The notes under the pieces were generated by a model. It ran no database searches and had not been told where the DNA came from. It worked only from the letters and a program-made list of their open reading frames with translations. A program made the translations under genes and the position numbers. Positions 33,958 to 47,341 of a DNA stretch of 64,000 nt are shown here, in pieces (the first letter of the stretch is position 1; the number at the start of each line of letters is the position of its first letter). The DNA is from Gymnothorax reevesii (taxonomy: Eukaryota > Chordata > Actinopteri > Anguilliformes > Muraenidae), in contig CM056574.1 in NCBI GenBank assembly GCA_029721435.1, positions 29,993,001-30,057,000 of the forward strand. Reading direction: 5' to 3'.

Positions 33958-35588
33958 TAGGGCTGCTCAATTAATCGAATCGCAATTATTTTAAGCGCAA
34001 TAAAAGTAACTGCCACTATGAGGCACACAGACGAGCTTGCTTATTATCTTTTCTATGACACATACCTAATGCGGTCGTTTGAAGAGTTTCCGGGAAGAAA
34101 ACTGTGATTTGAAGTTCGCTAATTACCAGCGAGGTTGGACAGCCTCTATCGCCTTGGCACAATTAGCTCACCTTAAATCAATTCCCCTGTACTTTTCCTA
34201 CCTTGCAATCAAGCCATTTATTCAGCCAACTCACCAATAAAAACCAAAAATGTGGCCAATAATGATTAAGAAGAGGTAATGAGAAACAGACAGACCGAAT
34301 CAGGCTGCCGTGTTAGATTGAAAGAATGTTAATAATCTGAATTAACAGCAGACCTCTGAATTTCACCTCTCGTATAATTTTTACATAACATTAAAAAGAT
34401 GTCTTAAAAATAAAATCATTTCAATATGGGTCTTGGTTTTTAAGCGTTGCATTGCACGCAATAGATAAATTCAGCGAAGACTTGGAAAACACATTGAGGT
34501 AAATTACATGCTGAACAACGCAAAGTGAAGGTCTGCAAAGTCTTCATCCCCTAACCAACAATTGTCACCCCCTTACCATTTTGCTCAATTTGCAATCAAA
34601 CAGTTGATTCGCTCAATTAGCCAATTAGGCTTCACAAAATGTTCTCCACTTCACGTTGCCGATATTTTTAAGCAGTGGCGGGTGGTGGACAGAGAACAAG
34701 GAGGGCGATTAACATGTCTTAAAACTGCTTATTAGTCTTCTGTTTTCAGTCAATTTCTCTGGTAAAGAACACTCTAACCTTCCCCTCTCAGGTGTAGCCA
34801 ATTGTCTTCGTTAAGACGAAATCAAACGCATCAATTGAACACCAAAAAGAGCGCATTTCAAGCTTTTTCAATTTAACAATCATTACCACAGGTTAGACGA
34901 CTGGATGTGACGAATTTAACGCGGAAAATCCACAGTGGTTTTTTCGTAAAGAGTTGCCTATTAAGGCATGTGAATTAAACATTTCATAGAATTTATTATT
35001 CACTCGCCTTAACATTTCATTATAAGGGAAACTAACATGATGACCAAGAACAATGATTGATATCTCATCTGCTCTCCATCCCCTTGGTTTTCCGTCCACC
35101 GCCCGCCACTGTTTTTAAGCACTTAAAACCAGGGCCATCTTAAAATTATTTCATTAAGAAATATCTTTCAAAATGCATACAAAATTCCCCAGTGAGAGGT
35201 GGAATTCAGAGGTCCGTTATTCATTAAGATTACTTACATTCTTTCAATATAACGCGGCAGCCTAGTTAGGTCTGTCTGCTTCTCATTATCACTTCTTAAT
35301 CATTATAGGCCACATTTTTGTTTTGATCAGTCAGTTGGCTGAATAAATGACTTGATTGCAAGTCAGGCAAAGTACACAGGAATTGATTTAAGGTAAGCCA
35401 ATTATGCCAAGGCGATGCTGGGAATTAGCGGACTTCAAATTGCAGTTTTCCTCCCGGAAGCATTTCAAATGACCGCATTATGTATGTGTCAAAGAAAAAG
35501 TAATAAGCAATCACGTCTGTCTGCCTCATAGTGGCAGTTACTTTTATTGCGCTTAAATTAATTGCATACAATTAATCGAGCAGCCCTA
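33958..35588. mobile_element. Large hAT foldback element, 1.63 kb
   Basis: The ends are TAGGGCTGCTCAATTAATCG (33958) and its inverse, closing CGAGCAGCCCTA (35588). They are flanked by a perfect 8 bp duplication GTCTCCAC (33950-33957 and 35589-35596). The outer ~490 bp on each side (33958 to about 34455, and about 35119 to 35588) are inverted copies of one another, sharing AAGCGCAATAAAAGTAACTG, ATCGCCTTGGCA and TTGCAATCAAG. The left arm has a 17 bp addition near 34131. The loop is about 210 bp plus a nested hAT element (34673-35111). No transposase is encoded. A single transcript would form a very long hairpin. Confidence 0.93.
34673..35111. mobile_element. hAT element nested in the foldback element, 439 bp
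   Basis: The ends are CAGTGGCGGGTGGTGGAC and its inverse GTCCACCGCCCGCCACTG. They are flanked by a perfect 8 bp duplication TTTTTAAG (34665-34672 and 35112-35119). The CAGTGGCGG terminus is shared with 19204-19795, but the interior differs. A 68-codon minus-strand frame (34893-35099) has no recognisable transposase motif. It inserted at the inner edge of the right arm of the host element, so it is younger than that element. Confidence 0.93.
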
Positions 35589-35596
35589 GTCTCCAC

Positions 35597-38339
35597 TTTA
35601 ATAACGATATTCACCATTCTACTCACTGTCACTATAATTCCATTTTCCTAAGGTTACATTTACCATAGTTTTGTGTAAAAGTTTGATTAGAAGTGTTCTG
35701 AGGACAATTAGATAAGATGCTGACCGTGTCCATTTAATTCTATATTGGGAAACATTTCTTGAAAACCAACGGTAATCAAGTGAGTAATTCTAAACATTTC
35801 TTCATGCCAAACCCTCTATGCTGTCAAATTTATTCGCTAAGTTAATTTCTTAATATAGCATATCGCCAGTCCAGCCCAGTCAGAATTCGCCAGTCACTAT
35901 TTTTATTTTTTTAGAAGGCAACTAAATATACGTATATGAGGATTCATGTTGCTAATACTTTAATTTCTTTGCTAACACAACAGAAACTTAGTATAATTAA
36001 TCATGATTAACTGTGGTAGCAGACATCATTAGCATTAATTCTGGTAAATACAATATCAAATTTGCCATTTGAATTTCAACACCTTTGGATGAATAATGTG
36101 GACTTCTGCCTCCAGTGACATATTCTGGCCAGTGATGATATTTTTAACTCAAAAAAAAAACTCAAATTTGGCTTCCTCAAACTTTTAAATGAAGGGGAGA
36201 CAGGCATCTTTCAGTTTCCCTCCATTGTTATCTTTAGTGAACATATTCCACTGTATTTTGTTTTTTTAAATGTTGAGGCTGGAATAAAGAGTAAGATCTC
36301 AATTTGCGAATTTCAAAGGGAGAGGAAGTTGAAAGCAGTTGACATCACATTGATTGTACGATAAAATTCTGCAGTATATGCAAGGGGGTGGGGGGATGCA
36401 TTTTTTATTAGGTTTTCAGGTTATATCAGACTTAAATACCAGCTTTATTTCTAAAAATAATTGTACTGAATGGGCAAAAAACTACAAATAAATATGCAAG
36501 TCAGCTAAACTTAAATTCAGCCTGTAGGTTGGAAATGGAGATTCACCACTCCACTTCTACAGCCGGCATCTGTTTTTCACCTGACGATTAGCATATTTCA
36601 TTTAGGTTTATATTTACAGACTTTCGTGTGTTTTGAAGAATGCTGTCAGAACAGAAGAAGGTGACACAAGGTAAAGTGCTGTAGTGGTGATAAGAGGGAA
36701 AATATATTAATCTGTTATCAGGTCATAGCACAAAAACATGATCGTTTTAGACATTGGCAAATATAAACTCGCTCGCGCAATGGTGCTTCCATGTTACCGT
36801 CAAATGCCGAAGATCCATGCTTTTTAGAATTACTACCAGCAACTGAGATCTTTTTGTATAGGCTCAATCAGAACATACCAGATATTTTACTGCTTGGTTG
36901 TGTCCGGGTCATTAGTCAATCAATGTATTTAATTGCTTGAATCCCATTCCCTCTGGCATTAAAAATTTCAACTTAATTTAGAATACTATACATTAGATGC
37001 AAATTGCCTTCTAGTTCTTCAGTACCATGCTGGCAGAGATTAGGATCGGTATAAGATATTATCATTTGCCATTTATCCATATGACATTAAAACAAGGTTA
37101 TTCAATTTCAAAACGAGAAGCATGAAAAAGTAACGATTCAGCAGGAGACAAAAGAAAAGAGAAGAGAACCACATCTAAAGTCGCTTAAATATCTAAAATC
37201 TGAAAACCCATAAAAGACCATGATTAATGTGATCACAGAATGAATACAGTAGGTGAGCTGCCCCGTTGTCAGTGAAGGTGTGGGTGTGAGGGTACATGTT
37301 CTGTTTGCATACGGCTCTGATTTGTGTCTGTTGTTGTTGATAGTGAGGGATTTATTCACAGACTCCACGCAAGCAGACAGTCTAATCTGCGTGTTTGTCT
37401 CCCCTGGTTCAAAAGTGATAGCTTAACTCCACAGCCACAAATGGGCGCTGCAGTGCGGTGAAACTTTGTCATTTCAATGACAATAAATAAAAGACTATTT
37501 GACTCAGTACTAATTTGTAAATATACAGCAACTAAAAGTGCAAATTTGGTATCGCGTAACGCGCAAACCAGAATTTTTTTTTTAAATCTGAGAGCAAATT
37601 CAGAATGAGTGTTTCTCTGTTTTTTTTTTATTATGCTACGCAAGGTGCCTCCAAAATTTTCATACAAAGATGCTACATACATAAACTTGCCACGACCTTA
37701 ACTGAGGGCTGCAAACCATCTCAGCACGCTGGTGAAACCCGCTCAGATCTCGTAACTTGGACATTGATACCAAGTGAGTGGATATATTACTATGTTAGCA
37801 AGTCAGCTCGCAATCATCCCTATGAAGCATCTTCATATGCCGAAACGCAATTGCAGCCGTGATAATCATCTCAAAATGGACCACCAACTATGGATTGGAC
37901 AAGATGCAAACCGAGTGTTAATCGGACTGGATCATGTTAATTTACGATTACGTGTTTCTTTCATTTCCCCCACTGAGTCAAAGTTGGTTGGGACATTTTG
38001 ACGTTCAAAGGTTATACTTGCGGAACATCATGAGACTAACTTTAATGCTTTCCCTATAATTCCACAGAACAAGTCATAATTATGACCTCACCTGAAGCCC
38101 TGATACCCCTGTATCCTCAACAGCTTGCTCTGTTTCTCTAGCTTGCTGCGATGCTTCCTGCACATAAAATAATTAATTAATAATGGCACCTTTGTGGGAT
38201 CTCTCCACTGAAATTCAACTCATAATTTGACATATCCACCCGACTCATATTTACTCCTGCTAACAACCCGAACTCACATGTGACAGAAACCAGGTTTACT
38301 TCGTTATTTGAAACTAGGGAAAATATTTAATTAACATTC
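35597..38339. other. No gene seen
   Basis: AT-rich DNA with TAAT/ATTA-rich words around 35980-36040. Open frames of 60-108 codons at 37138-38001 show no domain. I cannot tell whether any non-coding part is conserved. Confidence 0.45.
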
Positions 38340-38830
38340 GTTGACATCATTTTCTGGAAAAAAAAACTAACTTAATGTAGCTACAAAGTTTTCACTTAAA
38401 GTAACTATCTGTTTCTGACTAGTTAGATCACTTACTCAACCAACATTACACTTGGCATTCAGTTTGGCAAAATATTAGCAGCATGACTGAACACGGAGTG
38501 ACATTTTTTTTCCTCATGTTCTCAGGCAATGAAATTTCCACAAAATTGATATGTACCTTAGGTAATATCAATGTAGACTAATGTCATGAGTAGGGCCACG
38601 GGAAAAGTGCTATAGTTACGCAATGAAGACAAATCTGGAAGAAATGCCAAATTACAGGTCTCTTCTCCGTTTAAGCCATTGCAAACGTGTAATCAAAGCT
38701 GGCGATCCAGTTGCACGCCTCTAGCCCTGCTTTGGTCAGAAATGAATATTCATGACCAGAATTGCGTGGTTAGTATACTCTTGACATTTAGCCTTCAGAT
38801 AGCCCTGCCTTCAAACCAATCAAATGCTAG
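38340..38830 (-). repeat. Dispersed repeat, inverted relative to about 45030-45425
   Basis: The minus strand matches the plus strand of the second copy over at least 320 bp: GTCATGAATATT, TTCCAGATTT-TCTTCAT, CATGACAT, GATATTACCT-GGTACATATCA, GAGAACATGAG/GAGAGCATGAG and CTGAATGCCAAGTGTAATGT. No coding sequence is recognised. The second copy lies just downstream of a THAP relic, so both may derive from a THAP-bearing transposon. Confidence 0.75.
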
Positions 38831-40024
38831 AATGCATTAACAGATTGTCTTGGAAACGTGGCCTCCGCAATTGGACACAATCTTATATGGCTTATCTGGA
38901 AAGTTGATGAGAACGAGCTCGCTGAAATATTGGTAGGGACAATCTGGCTTCCCAAAATATTGGTAGGGACATGTGCCGGCCTTCCATATACAAACCTACG
39001 CCCATGGACAGGTGCTTATATTTCTTGACATTTTCTTGACATCTGTTAACATTTTCCGAATTGATACATGCAGTGATACAGCATGCGCTCTGAAAGGCCT
39101 GAAATCTCTCTAATGCTTTGAATTTCAATGAGAACATGTTTTGAAACCTCAAATGAGAAGAGAGGGCTCCTCCGTTTTGTGTGGCTGGTGTTAAGCTTTC
39201 AGATATGATGTGGAGAGACTGAGATACAAACAAGCACGAACACAAAATTTGTCATACATACAGAGACATTTGCTCCTGAAACACACACAGTAGTATGGGC
39301 ATGGAAAGGCTGTGCCTTAGTGGGTCAGAGAGTCAGCTTGACAAATTGTCAACAATACAGACATACAGCTGTCCAAGATACAAAATCATTTACAATTGAA
39401 GAGTTGCAGTGAACTGTATCCTGAAACTGCGAGAGCGCAAACTTGCAAAAAATAACAATTCTTGCATGTTGCTGCCTTAATACGCGCATAGTTTCTCTAA
39501 TGCAAACTCGGTTTTGATGTTGGCAATTTTGATGTATTTGAGACTTGCAAGAAAAAAAAGCATATGATCCCATGTGAAGAACTAAAATTCATTTGACGAC
39601 ACTGAAAGTGCTTTATGATGTCATTTGTATGATTTTCTGTATAGGATTGTAAGCTTTTTTCAGTGCACTGTATTGCGTGCACTGAAATAAAATCAGAGGC
39701 GATTGGATTCAACTGCAAAGAAGGAAATGCGCAATTATTCCTTTTGAAGAGAGACTTCAAAAGCAAATGATAAACAAACAGTTTGCGAGGCTGTTACTCC
39801 CAAATATTTACAAAGTACTCCAAACTATCAACCGTCTGTTAAATATACAAGAAAACAGTTACACGCGATACACTACACAAAGATTTACAAGACTAAGCTC
39901 AGCTTTTTAAAGTTACATTGGATTTTTGAAAAATTGATAACAGATGTGTGTAGTTGAGTAATGATTCGTGGGAGCAGGCCGGTCCTCAGAGCTCGGTGAG
40001 TGGGACTGTTGTGGGCGCGCCATG
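38831..40024. other. No gene seen
   Basis: Contains a short direct duplication, AAATATTGGTAGGGACA, at about 38925 and 38955. Otherwise AT-rich without supported features. Confidence 0.5.
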
Positions 40025-40040
40025 ACAAGGATACACTTCT

Positions 40041-40234
40041 CTTGTTTTAAGATTATTTTTTTGTGAATTTTTTTCCTTTATTTGACAGTCACACAGTCGA
40101 GAGAGACAGAAAAGCTGGGGTGAAGAATGGGGAAGACATGCGGCAATTTCCCGAGCCGGAATCGAACCGGGTCGCCGCGGGAAGGCCAAGCCTTTTTGGT
40201 GCACACGCTTAAACTGATGTGCCACGAGGGCGCC
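40041..40234 (-). mobile_element. tRNA-derived SINE with 16 bp target duplications
   Basis: On the minus strand a tRNA-like head contains a B-box-type GGTTCGATTCC and, upstream, an A-box-like TGGCACATCAGTTTAAG. A tail rich in A runs (AAAAAAATAATC) ends near 40041. The insertion is bracketed by ACAAGGATACACTTCT at 40025-40040 and again at 40235-40250, which proves target-primed insertion. At 194 bp it fits a SINE and not a tRNA gene, because the head does not close a proper acceptor stem. It would be transcribed by RNA polymerase III and mobilised by a partner LINE. Confidence 0.88.
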
Positions 40235-40250
40235 ACAAGGATACACTTCT

Positions 40251-42283
40251 GCTGCATTGCCATTCCATGCTATGACTACAACGGTGGTTGTATAAAGGTG
40301 ATAGAGAACTGCAAGCAGAGATGGAAATAATATAAAAGATGCAGTATCAGGCAGAGCTAAAGTGGGTAGCTCCCTGGAACTGGAGGAGGAGTGTAAACCC
40401 CTTGCTTTCACAAAGAGATGGTTTTTATCTGCAGTTTGAATAGCTTCCCTTTGGTGGGCAACAGGGAGTGCAGCATCTGTCTCCTCAAAATGTCGTCCTG
40501 CAACTTGTCCACTCGGTAACAGTGGGGTTGTAGTACGAGCCAGACTCTGCTGTCAAAGAGGCTGTGGCATATGGGGACAGGTGCACCTGCGTGTGATATC
40601 AATTAACCTCCCTTGTTTACAGCACCTTCAGGCAGTTTGTAACAGCTGCTCAAGTGAGTGGCGGGCTAAAAGCTAACACCAATGATAGGCCACTTGCAAC
40701 ACCCTTCGAGACACAATGCCAGCTTTCAATTTACCCCCCCCCAATAGGAGCTTATATGAACTCACAGAACTCATGGAGATCCACATTGTCAACCTCCAGT
40801 GAACCCTCAACCCTTGCGCTTTCAACCCTAAAAGCAAAGATTTGTAAAGTATCAGCATTTTACTCAGTTCAACATTTTACTCAGTTCAACATTCAGCTCT
40901 AAACTAAAAAATGATATTCATAATCAACTTCTGGTTAGTGCATTCACACGATAATATTGTCGTGACCGGGGGAAGCAGCCACTCTGATTACTGACAATTC
41001 TAATTTGAGGTAGTGCTAGGGCTCTTGGGACTTCAAATGTCCAAGTATGAATTGCAGTTCCAATGCTGTTGTGTTCATGCTTTATTTATTATTTTTTTTT
41101 GTGGTCATATAATGTGGTTCTCAGTGCTGTGTGGTGAGCACAGCGTTAAGGTCTCACTAGCAATGTAGCTGTAGTGGCCGAGATTGACTGATAACCTCTT
41201 GCCAGTGTTCATGCACAATGTTTGTTTTCTGTTGTTGTAGTGAGAAACAACTTTCGCATAGTACCAACATTAAATTAAAGAAGTATACATACAGACTTAA
41301 GATACTATGACTTGGATTTTTATAAATTTTTACAACGTTGTGCAATGCTTACAATAACGAGAATGCAACTGAACAATAATTTAACTGATCTTGGCATCTA
41401 TGGGGCCATTATTATGGCAAGACTATTTCCAAATGTGTGTGGATCATTGAGCAACTGGGATGTTTTTGAAAATTACACACTGCTAGCATTTTGATCATTA
41501 CACACTGCTAGCATGTTTAGCAAACTCATGTTTGTGAAGTCTCGTTGACGTCATTGCTAGATTACTATGCATATACAATAGATTAGGCCTCTTTTGGTAT
41601 CCCTTCTATTTTTCCTTCAGGAAAACCACACATACTTACCGATCGATATCCATTCATACTTGTCACTGTGCATCCCTATTGAATTGGCATGTAAAAGCTC
41701 TGTATGGTGAATGAACATTTGCTTGCCCCAAAACTTCCAGAATGGACTTGATAATGAGCACATTTCACTCAACTGTTTAGACATGCCACATTGGCTTATT
41801 GGTGCAGTATAGAAAAAGTAGTTTTTGTAGTATTTTGAAAACATTGAAATCTTGTTTTTTGGTTAAAAAAAAAAAAAAAAAACTGAGCATTTTTGTTTGT
41901 TTTAGTGAATATTATTATCTAGTGAGCTTTAGGGCATTTGACATGACGAAAGCTGACGGTTGAAGTGAAAATGGCAAACTTTGTGAGTGTTTAAATCTGG
42001 ATCTTTAAAGAGATCTTTAAACTATAGTCATCATGCTAAAAAATGAAATAATGTCAATCAATAGTTTATAATGTATAGAAGGTACGTACAAAATTTCAGT
42101 GCTATCCAACAGCGTTTTGTATGGTTTTAAGCTGATTACTTAGTAAATTTTTCATACTCTCATGGGCGCAGCCATTTCATCCAGTCACATGACCGATCTC
42201 AACGGAAGTGACGTCAGGTGTGCGTATTGCCAGTAGTAATCTCCGTTTCGTACCAACTGATCTGTATAGAATAACAATATATA
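40251..42283. other. No gene seen
   Basis: Small local duplications occur at 40857-40893 (CATTTTACTCAGTTCAA twice) and 41473-41510 (CACACTGCTAGCAT twice). There is an A17 run at about 41865. A GTGACGTCAGG stretch near 42209 precedes the Tc1 insertion and could be the 5' part of the element that supplies the THAP relic downstream; this is inference. Confidence 0.4.
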
Positions 42284-43907
<1,624 letters not shown>

Positions 43908-44076
43908 TATAAGCCAGTGTAGTTATTCTATAAAGATCAGTGTTTGTACCTCTTGTTCGTTTGGTTTCTTTTGTCTATCATTTCATCGTTAAGTGCCGTA
44001 TTGTATCGCTAAACACGGCTCTGTTTCGGATAGGAACAGTCCGCAAAATGTTAGACTTAACAAGTTGCTAGCTGAC

Positions 44077-44271
44077 AAGAAAAGGAAGCGTCTACGGATG
44101 CAGTGGCTTGCGAAATGTGCACTTCCTTAAACAAAAGATCAACAGGTCCGTGTGTGTAGTGAACACTTCACGCATTTGGAGGACTACTCGAATAATCTGA
44201 TAAAGCATTCCAAGGGTTTCGCAAGTAAACTGATACTAGATGACGTTGCTGCAACAAACCTACTGTACTAG
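44077..44271 (+). pseudogene. THAP zinc-finger C-terminal half relic
   Basis: One reading frame reads ADKKRKRLRMQWLAKCALP, a stop, TKDQQVRVCSEHFTHLEDY, then GFASKLILDDVAATNLL and a stop. RVCSEHF supplies the second Cys-x2-His pair of a C2CH THAP domain. The preceding Arg-rich helix with Trp (RMQWLAK) and the following DY and KL-L motifs sit where THAP proteins have them. One internal stop shows decay. The first Cys pair would lie upstream, possibly displaced by the Tc1 insertion at 42284. It was probably a transposase or THAP-gene exon; I cannot tell which. Confidence 0.6.
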
Positions 44272-45029
44272 GACCTTATGCATATGAAGTTCAAGGCTTG
44301 TACCCTGCGTTATGATTGTGGATGTGTTAACAGGCTAGTAATGGGCAAAAATGAATGAACGATTCTTTTTTAACGACTCTTTTTAACCATTGTGCCTTTG
44401 TGCCCTGTCCTTCGAACGGAGAAAATTGATCCATTTTATTATGATTTGCACCAGCCAAAGGATCGTGCTTGTTAACACCCACCCAAAGAACATGTTGAGC
44501 CTTCGCCCTCGCAATTTCCATCGTTGGTATTGTTTGGTGAGGTTTTCATATGCGCCAAATGTTCTGAATCAGTGAAAGATCAGGACTGCAGGCAGGTCAG
44601 TTCAGCACAAAGTGCCATTTCTATGGCAACGATGTAAACTTTTATCAAAATACTGCATTTTATGAGTGCAGTATGTTAAAATCAAGTTAAGTATGTTTAT
44701 TTCTTAGTATAGAAATCATTATATGATCATTGTAATGATTATTTCTAAACTTTACCCTGAAGACCCCTTAAGTCTGCAAAATCAGAAAACTACCTATAGC
44801 ATACAGGTTAGCTTGATGAGTAGAATGTACACAAAAATACACGAGTAAAACAATGTAAACAAACTGATGGGATGGGAGCAGATGGTATTAAATGGGCCAG
44901 ATCAAAGAAAACTTTTCAAGGATTTTATAGGAAGTGAGAAACTTCTCAAAATGGAGTGGGACGTTTTTGAGGGAAGTTTTACAGGAATTTTTGCTCTAAA
45001 GTTTGCGGTCAGACTATCCAAACTACGAG
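44272..45029. other. No supported gene
   Basis: The plus-strand frame starting at 44867 (77 codons; contains GPDQRKLFKDFIGSEKLL) is unrecognised. The stretch near 44540-44610 with GGACTGCAGGCAGGTCAGTT recalls the interior of the common teleost mariner-type repeat, at low confidence. Confidence 0.35.
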
Positions 45030-45425
45030 AAGTAAAAAACCAAGAAGTGAAACGACATGTAGTTATATGTCGCCTGACCATAGTTATTGACTACGCTTAA
45101 TATTCAAGTCATGAATATTTATTTTTTCCAAAGCAAGGCCTGAGATGCATCACCGGCTTTTTTTACATGGTGTTTGCAATTGCAATGTTTTGCCCGTAGA
45201 AGAGAATTGTGATGTGGCATTTGTTCCAGATTTTTCTTCATCACATAACTATCACACCTTTCCCAGAGCCCTATTCATGACATATTTTTGATATTACCTT
45301 TGGTACATATCACTTTAGCAGAAATGTCATTGTCTGAGAGCATGAGAAAAAAAATCGCTCCATGTTAAGTCATGCTGTTAATGTTTAGCTTAACTGAATG
45401 CCAAGTGTAATGTTGGTTAAATTGG
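45030..45425 (+). repeat. Dispersed repeat, copy of 38340-38830
   Basis: Collinear with the minus strand of 38340-38830 (shared words listed there). Similarity is clearest from the GTCATGAATATT at 45106 to the AATGTTGGTT ending near 45419. It lies about 800 bp downstream of the THAP half-domain and may be a non-coding part of the same old transposon. Confidence 0.7.
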
Positions 45426-45482
45426 TATGGCTTTGCACTGTAGCCGGCTAGCTAAGTGCCAATATCATAACCAAGTTAACCT

Positions 45483-45731
45483 CAATTGAGCCCCTAAGAA
45501 CAAGAGTGGTCCAACTCACTTTTTTCGTTTTTCATTTTGGACCACGTTTGCACTGCGCACTTTATGCATCTTTGAAGTGTGGAATGTATAACCTATTGTA
45601 TAGCACTGGAACTATACTGAGTTCATCCATTATTGCACTAAACAGATTGACCACTAAGGAATCAATTTATGATTAGAACTTAAATAAAGACAAATATAGA
45701 GTTAGACCACTTTTGTTCTCAGGAGCTCAAT
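45483..45731. mobile_element. MITE with about 35 bp terminal inverted repeats
   Basis: The left end reads CAATTGAGCCCCTAAGAACA and continues AGAGTGGTCCAACTC. The right end, read on the minus strand, is TAATTGAGCTCCTGAGAACA and continues AAAGTGGTCTAACTC. The unit is about 250 bp and non-coding. I did not find a clear target duplication, so the superfamily is unknown. Confidence 0.7.
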
Positions 45732-45878
45732 TAGCTAGTCCGCTCACAGTACCTTTACATAACCATTTTATAACATCAGTTTGTTTTCTAGCGAGCTAAC
45801 GTTAGCTGGCTGCTCTGAGTCACAGAGTCAATACGAGGATCCATCTGACGTCTGCTCCCAATACTGCCACATATATAG

Positions 45879-46496
45879 TCATGAGAGAAGGTAGGGACTC
45901 GGAATACAATCTTGACTGAATTAATAAACAATTACACGAGAACCGGGTTAACAAGAATGACTCGAGAAAAGACGCTGAGACCATCAATCAAGCTAGACAG
46001 TTTAGATTAAGGTAATCTAAATGTGATGAGCAAAAAGCACCACAAGAAAAGCGAAGCAAAGCACAGCTTTTAATTCAGTTAATCAGAGATAGCTCAGGCA
46101 GAATTATGAAAGCCAGAATCACATGGACTCGCTAATGAGTTAATTAAGGTTAATACTACGTGACGAAATATTTACAATCACCCTCAGATAAGTGCTGGTT
46201 AGTACGGGTTAGTAATATCCTATCAGAGAATGCATTCACTTTCGCGAGTTTCGCGAGACCAAGAATTAAACATAGGTGGAAGCAATGATTGAAATACCAG
46301 AGCCGAAACCGAAAGAGGAAACGTGATTGGACGACGAGACGCAGGCATGCTGAAGGCAGTCACTCGACATCACTGGAGAATGCAGATTGGGAGTGGATCA
46401 TCAGACGGCCGAAATGAAAGCTGAAATATAAAATGAAAGTAAAGCACAAGCACAAATAAGCACGAGACAACACACAAAAGGCAGAATCATTACATT
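45879..46496 (-). mobile_element. Possible LTR-like block
   Basis: On the minus strand the sequence starts TGTAATGATTCTGCCTTTTG and closes near CCTTCTCTCATGAC, with a GTTTATTAATTC signal before the end. Its start resembles TGTTACAGTCTGC of the units at 22219-24238. There is no target duplication and no internal genes, so this is a weak call. Confidence 0.3.
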
Positions 46497-46650
46497 TTAA
46501 ATGAAAACTGGCCACATCTGATAATGTTGAGAGTTATCAGAGTTTCTGTAATGGTAATTTAAATGAATTATTGAAAACAGGTCGTGACCAATCATTAATG
46601 TCAAGGCATTGTTTTGAGCCTCCCCTATCGCCAGTTTACCAGCTGCCACT
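46495..46650 (+). mobile_element. hAT fragment, right arm of the 19204 family
   Basis: Matches the last ~160 bp of 19204-19795: GAAAACTGGCCACATCTGAT, TGGTAATTTAAATGAAT, CAATCATTAAT and GCCTCCCCTATCGCCAG, ending GCTGCCACTG at about 46650. The left part of the element is missing. Confidence 0.8.
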
Positions 46651-46670
46651 GATATATTAATATGTATATA

Positions 46671-46917
46671 TGAAGAGTTTGGTTCCAAAACGCAATAACT
46701 GCCAAAATTACAAAAATTGAGATAATACCATAGAGCGATAGTCCTGCGCTTCTTGCACATGGCGCAAAAACCCGTCATCAGAAATGCATACTATATGATG
46801 TATTTTTTCATGGTCAAAGTTTGTGTTTTTCTATAAAATGCATTAGGCGCCAACATAGAAAAAGCTGATTTACTCAAAATGACTAAAATGGATATATTGC
46901 ATTTTGGAACCAAACTC

Positions 46918-46921
<4 letters not shown>
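46671..46921. mobile_element. MITE with about 28 bp terminal inverted repeats
   Basis: The left end TGAAGAGTTTGGTTCCAAAA and the right end TTTTGGAACCAAACTCTTCA are exact inverses, and similarity extends through GCAATA. TATA-rich DNA flanks both sides, consistent with a TA-targeting (Tc1/mariner-type) element. It is 251 bp and non-coding. The (TA)n microsatellite begins at its right edge. Confidence 0.8.

Positions 46922-46958
<37 letters not shown>
46920..46958. repeat. (TA)n microsatellite, later split by two insertions
   Basis: About 39 bp of TA repeats here. The same tract resumes at about 47323-47341 and 48835-48850. Between the pieces lie a solo LTR (46959-47322) and a Tc1-like element (47342-48834). 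Because TA is the Tc1 target and the tract offers many such sites, the simplest reading is one ancestral TA tract hit twice. Confidence 0.85.
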
Positions 46959-46961
<3 letters not shown>

Positions 46962-47322
46962 CACAGCCTGGCTCAAGGGTATGTGACAAAAAGGGAGACC
47001 ACACATAATCTGCAAGGTTTAACAAAAAGTTTAATAAACTAAGTAAATAATTAAATGCCACAAAAGTAATTAACTATGGTTGTCAGTGTGCATGCTGTGT
47101 TGAATGAATCAGTCATCAAATCAAATTAACAAACACAGGTCACTCCCAGTCTGCAGGCCATGGAGAAGAGACAATCAGATCTGTGAGCAGGTCTGCTTTA
47201 TAGCTTCCTGAGCCCAGCCTGCTCAGGTGTGCCAGATTAGTGCCTGAACAGACACCTCCCCTACTACCTGAAACAGAAAGCACAGCCAGCAAAAAGAACA
47301 GGCCTCTCTCTAGGCCATAACA
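46959..47322 (-). mobile_element. Solo LTR, 364 bp, in the (TA)n tract
   Basis: On the minus strand it begins TGTTATGGCCTAGAGAG (from 47322) and ends GAGCCAGGCTGTGACA (46959). It contains GCTATAAAGCAGACC as a TATA-box region and TTTATTAAACTT as a polyadenylation-like signal, in the order expected for U3 and R. The flanks are TA repeats, so any 4-5 bp target duplication cannot be told from the tract. It is a different family from the LTRs at 4707 and 11836. Confidence 0.7.
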
Positions 47323-47341
47323 ATATATATATATATATATA

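Noticed and set aside
40078..40234. Possible tRNA gene (B box GGTTCGATTCC)
   Set aside because: No closed acceptor stem, an A-rich tail and 16 bp target duplications show that it is a SINE.
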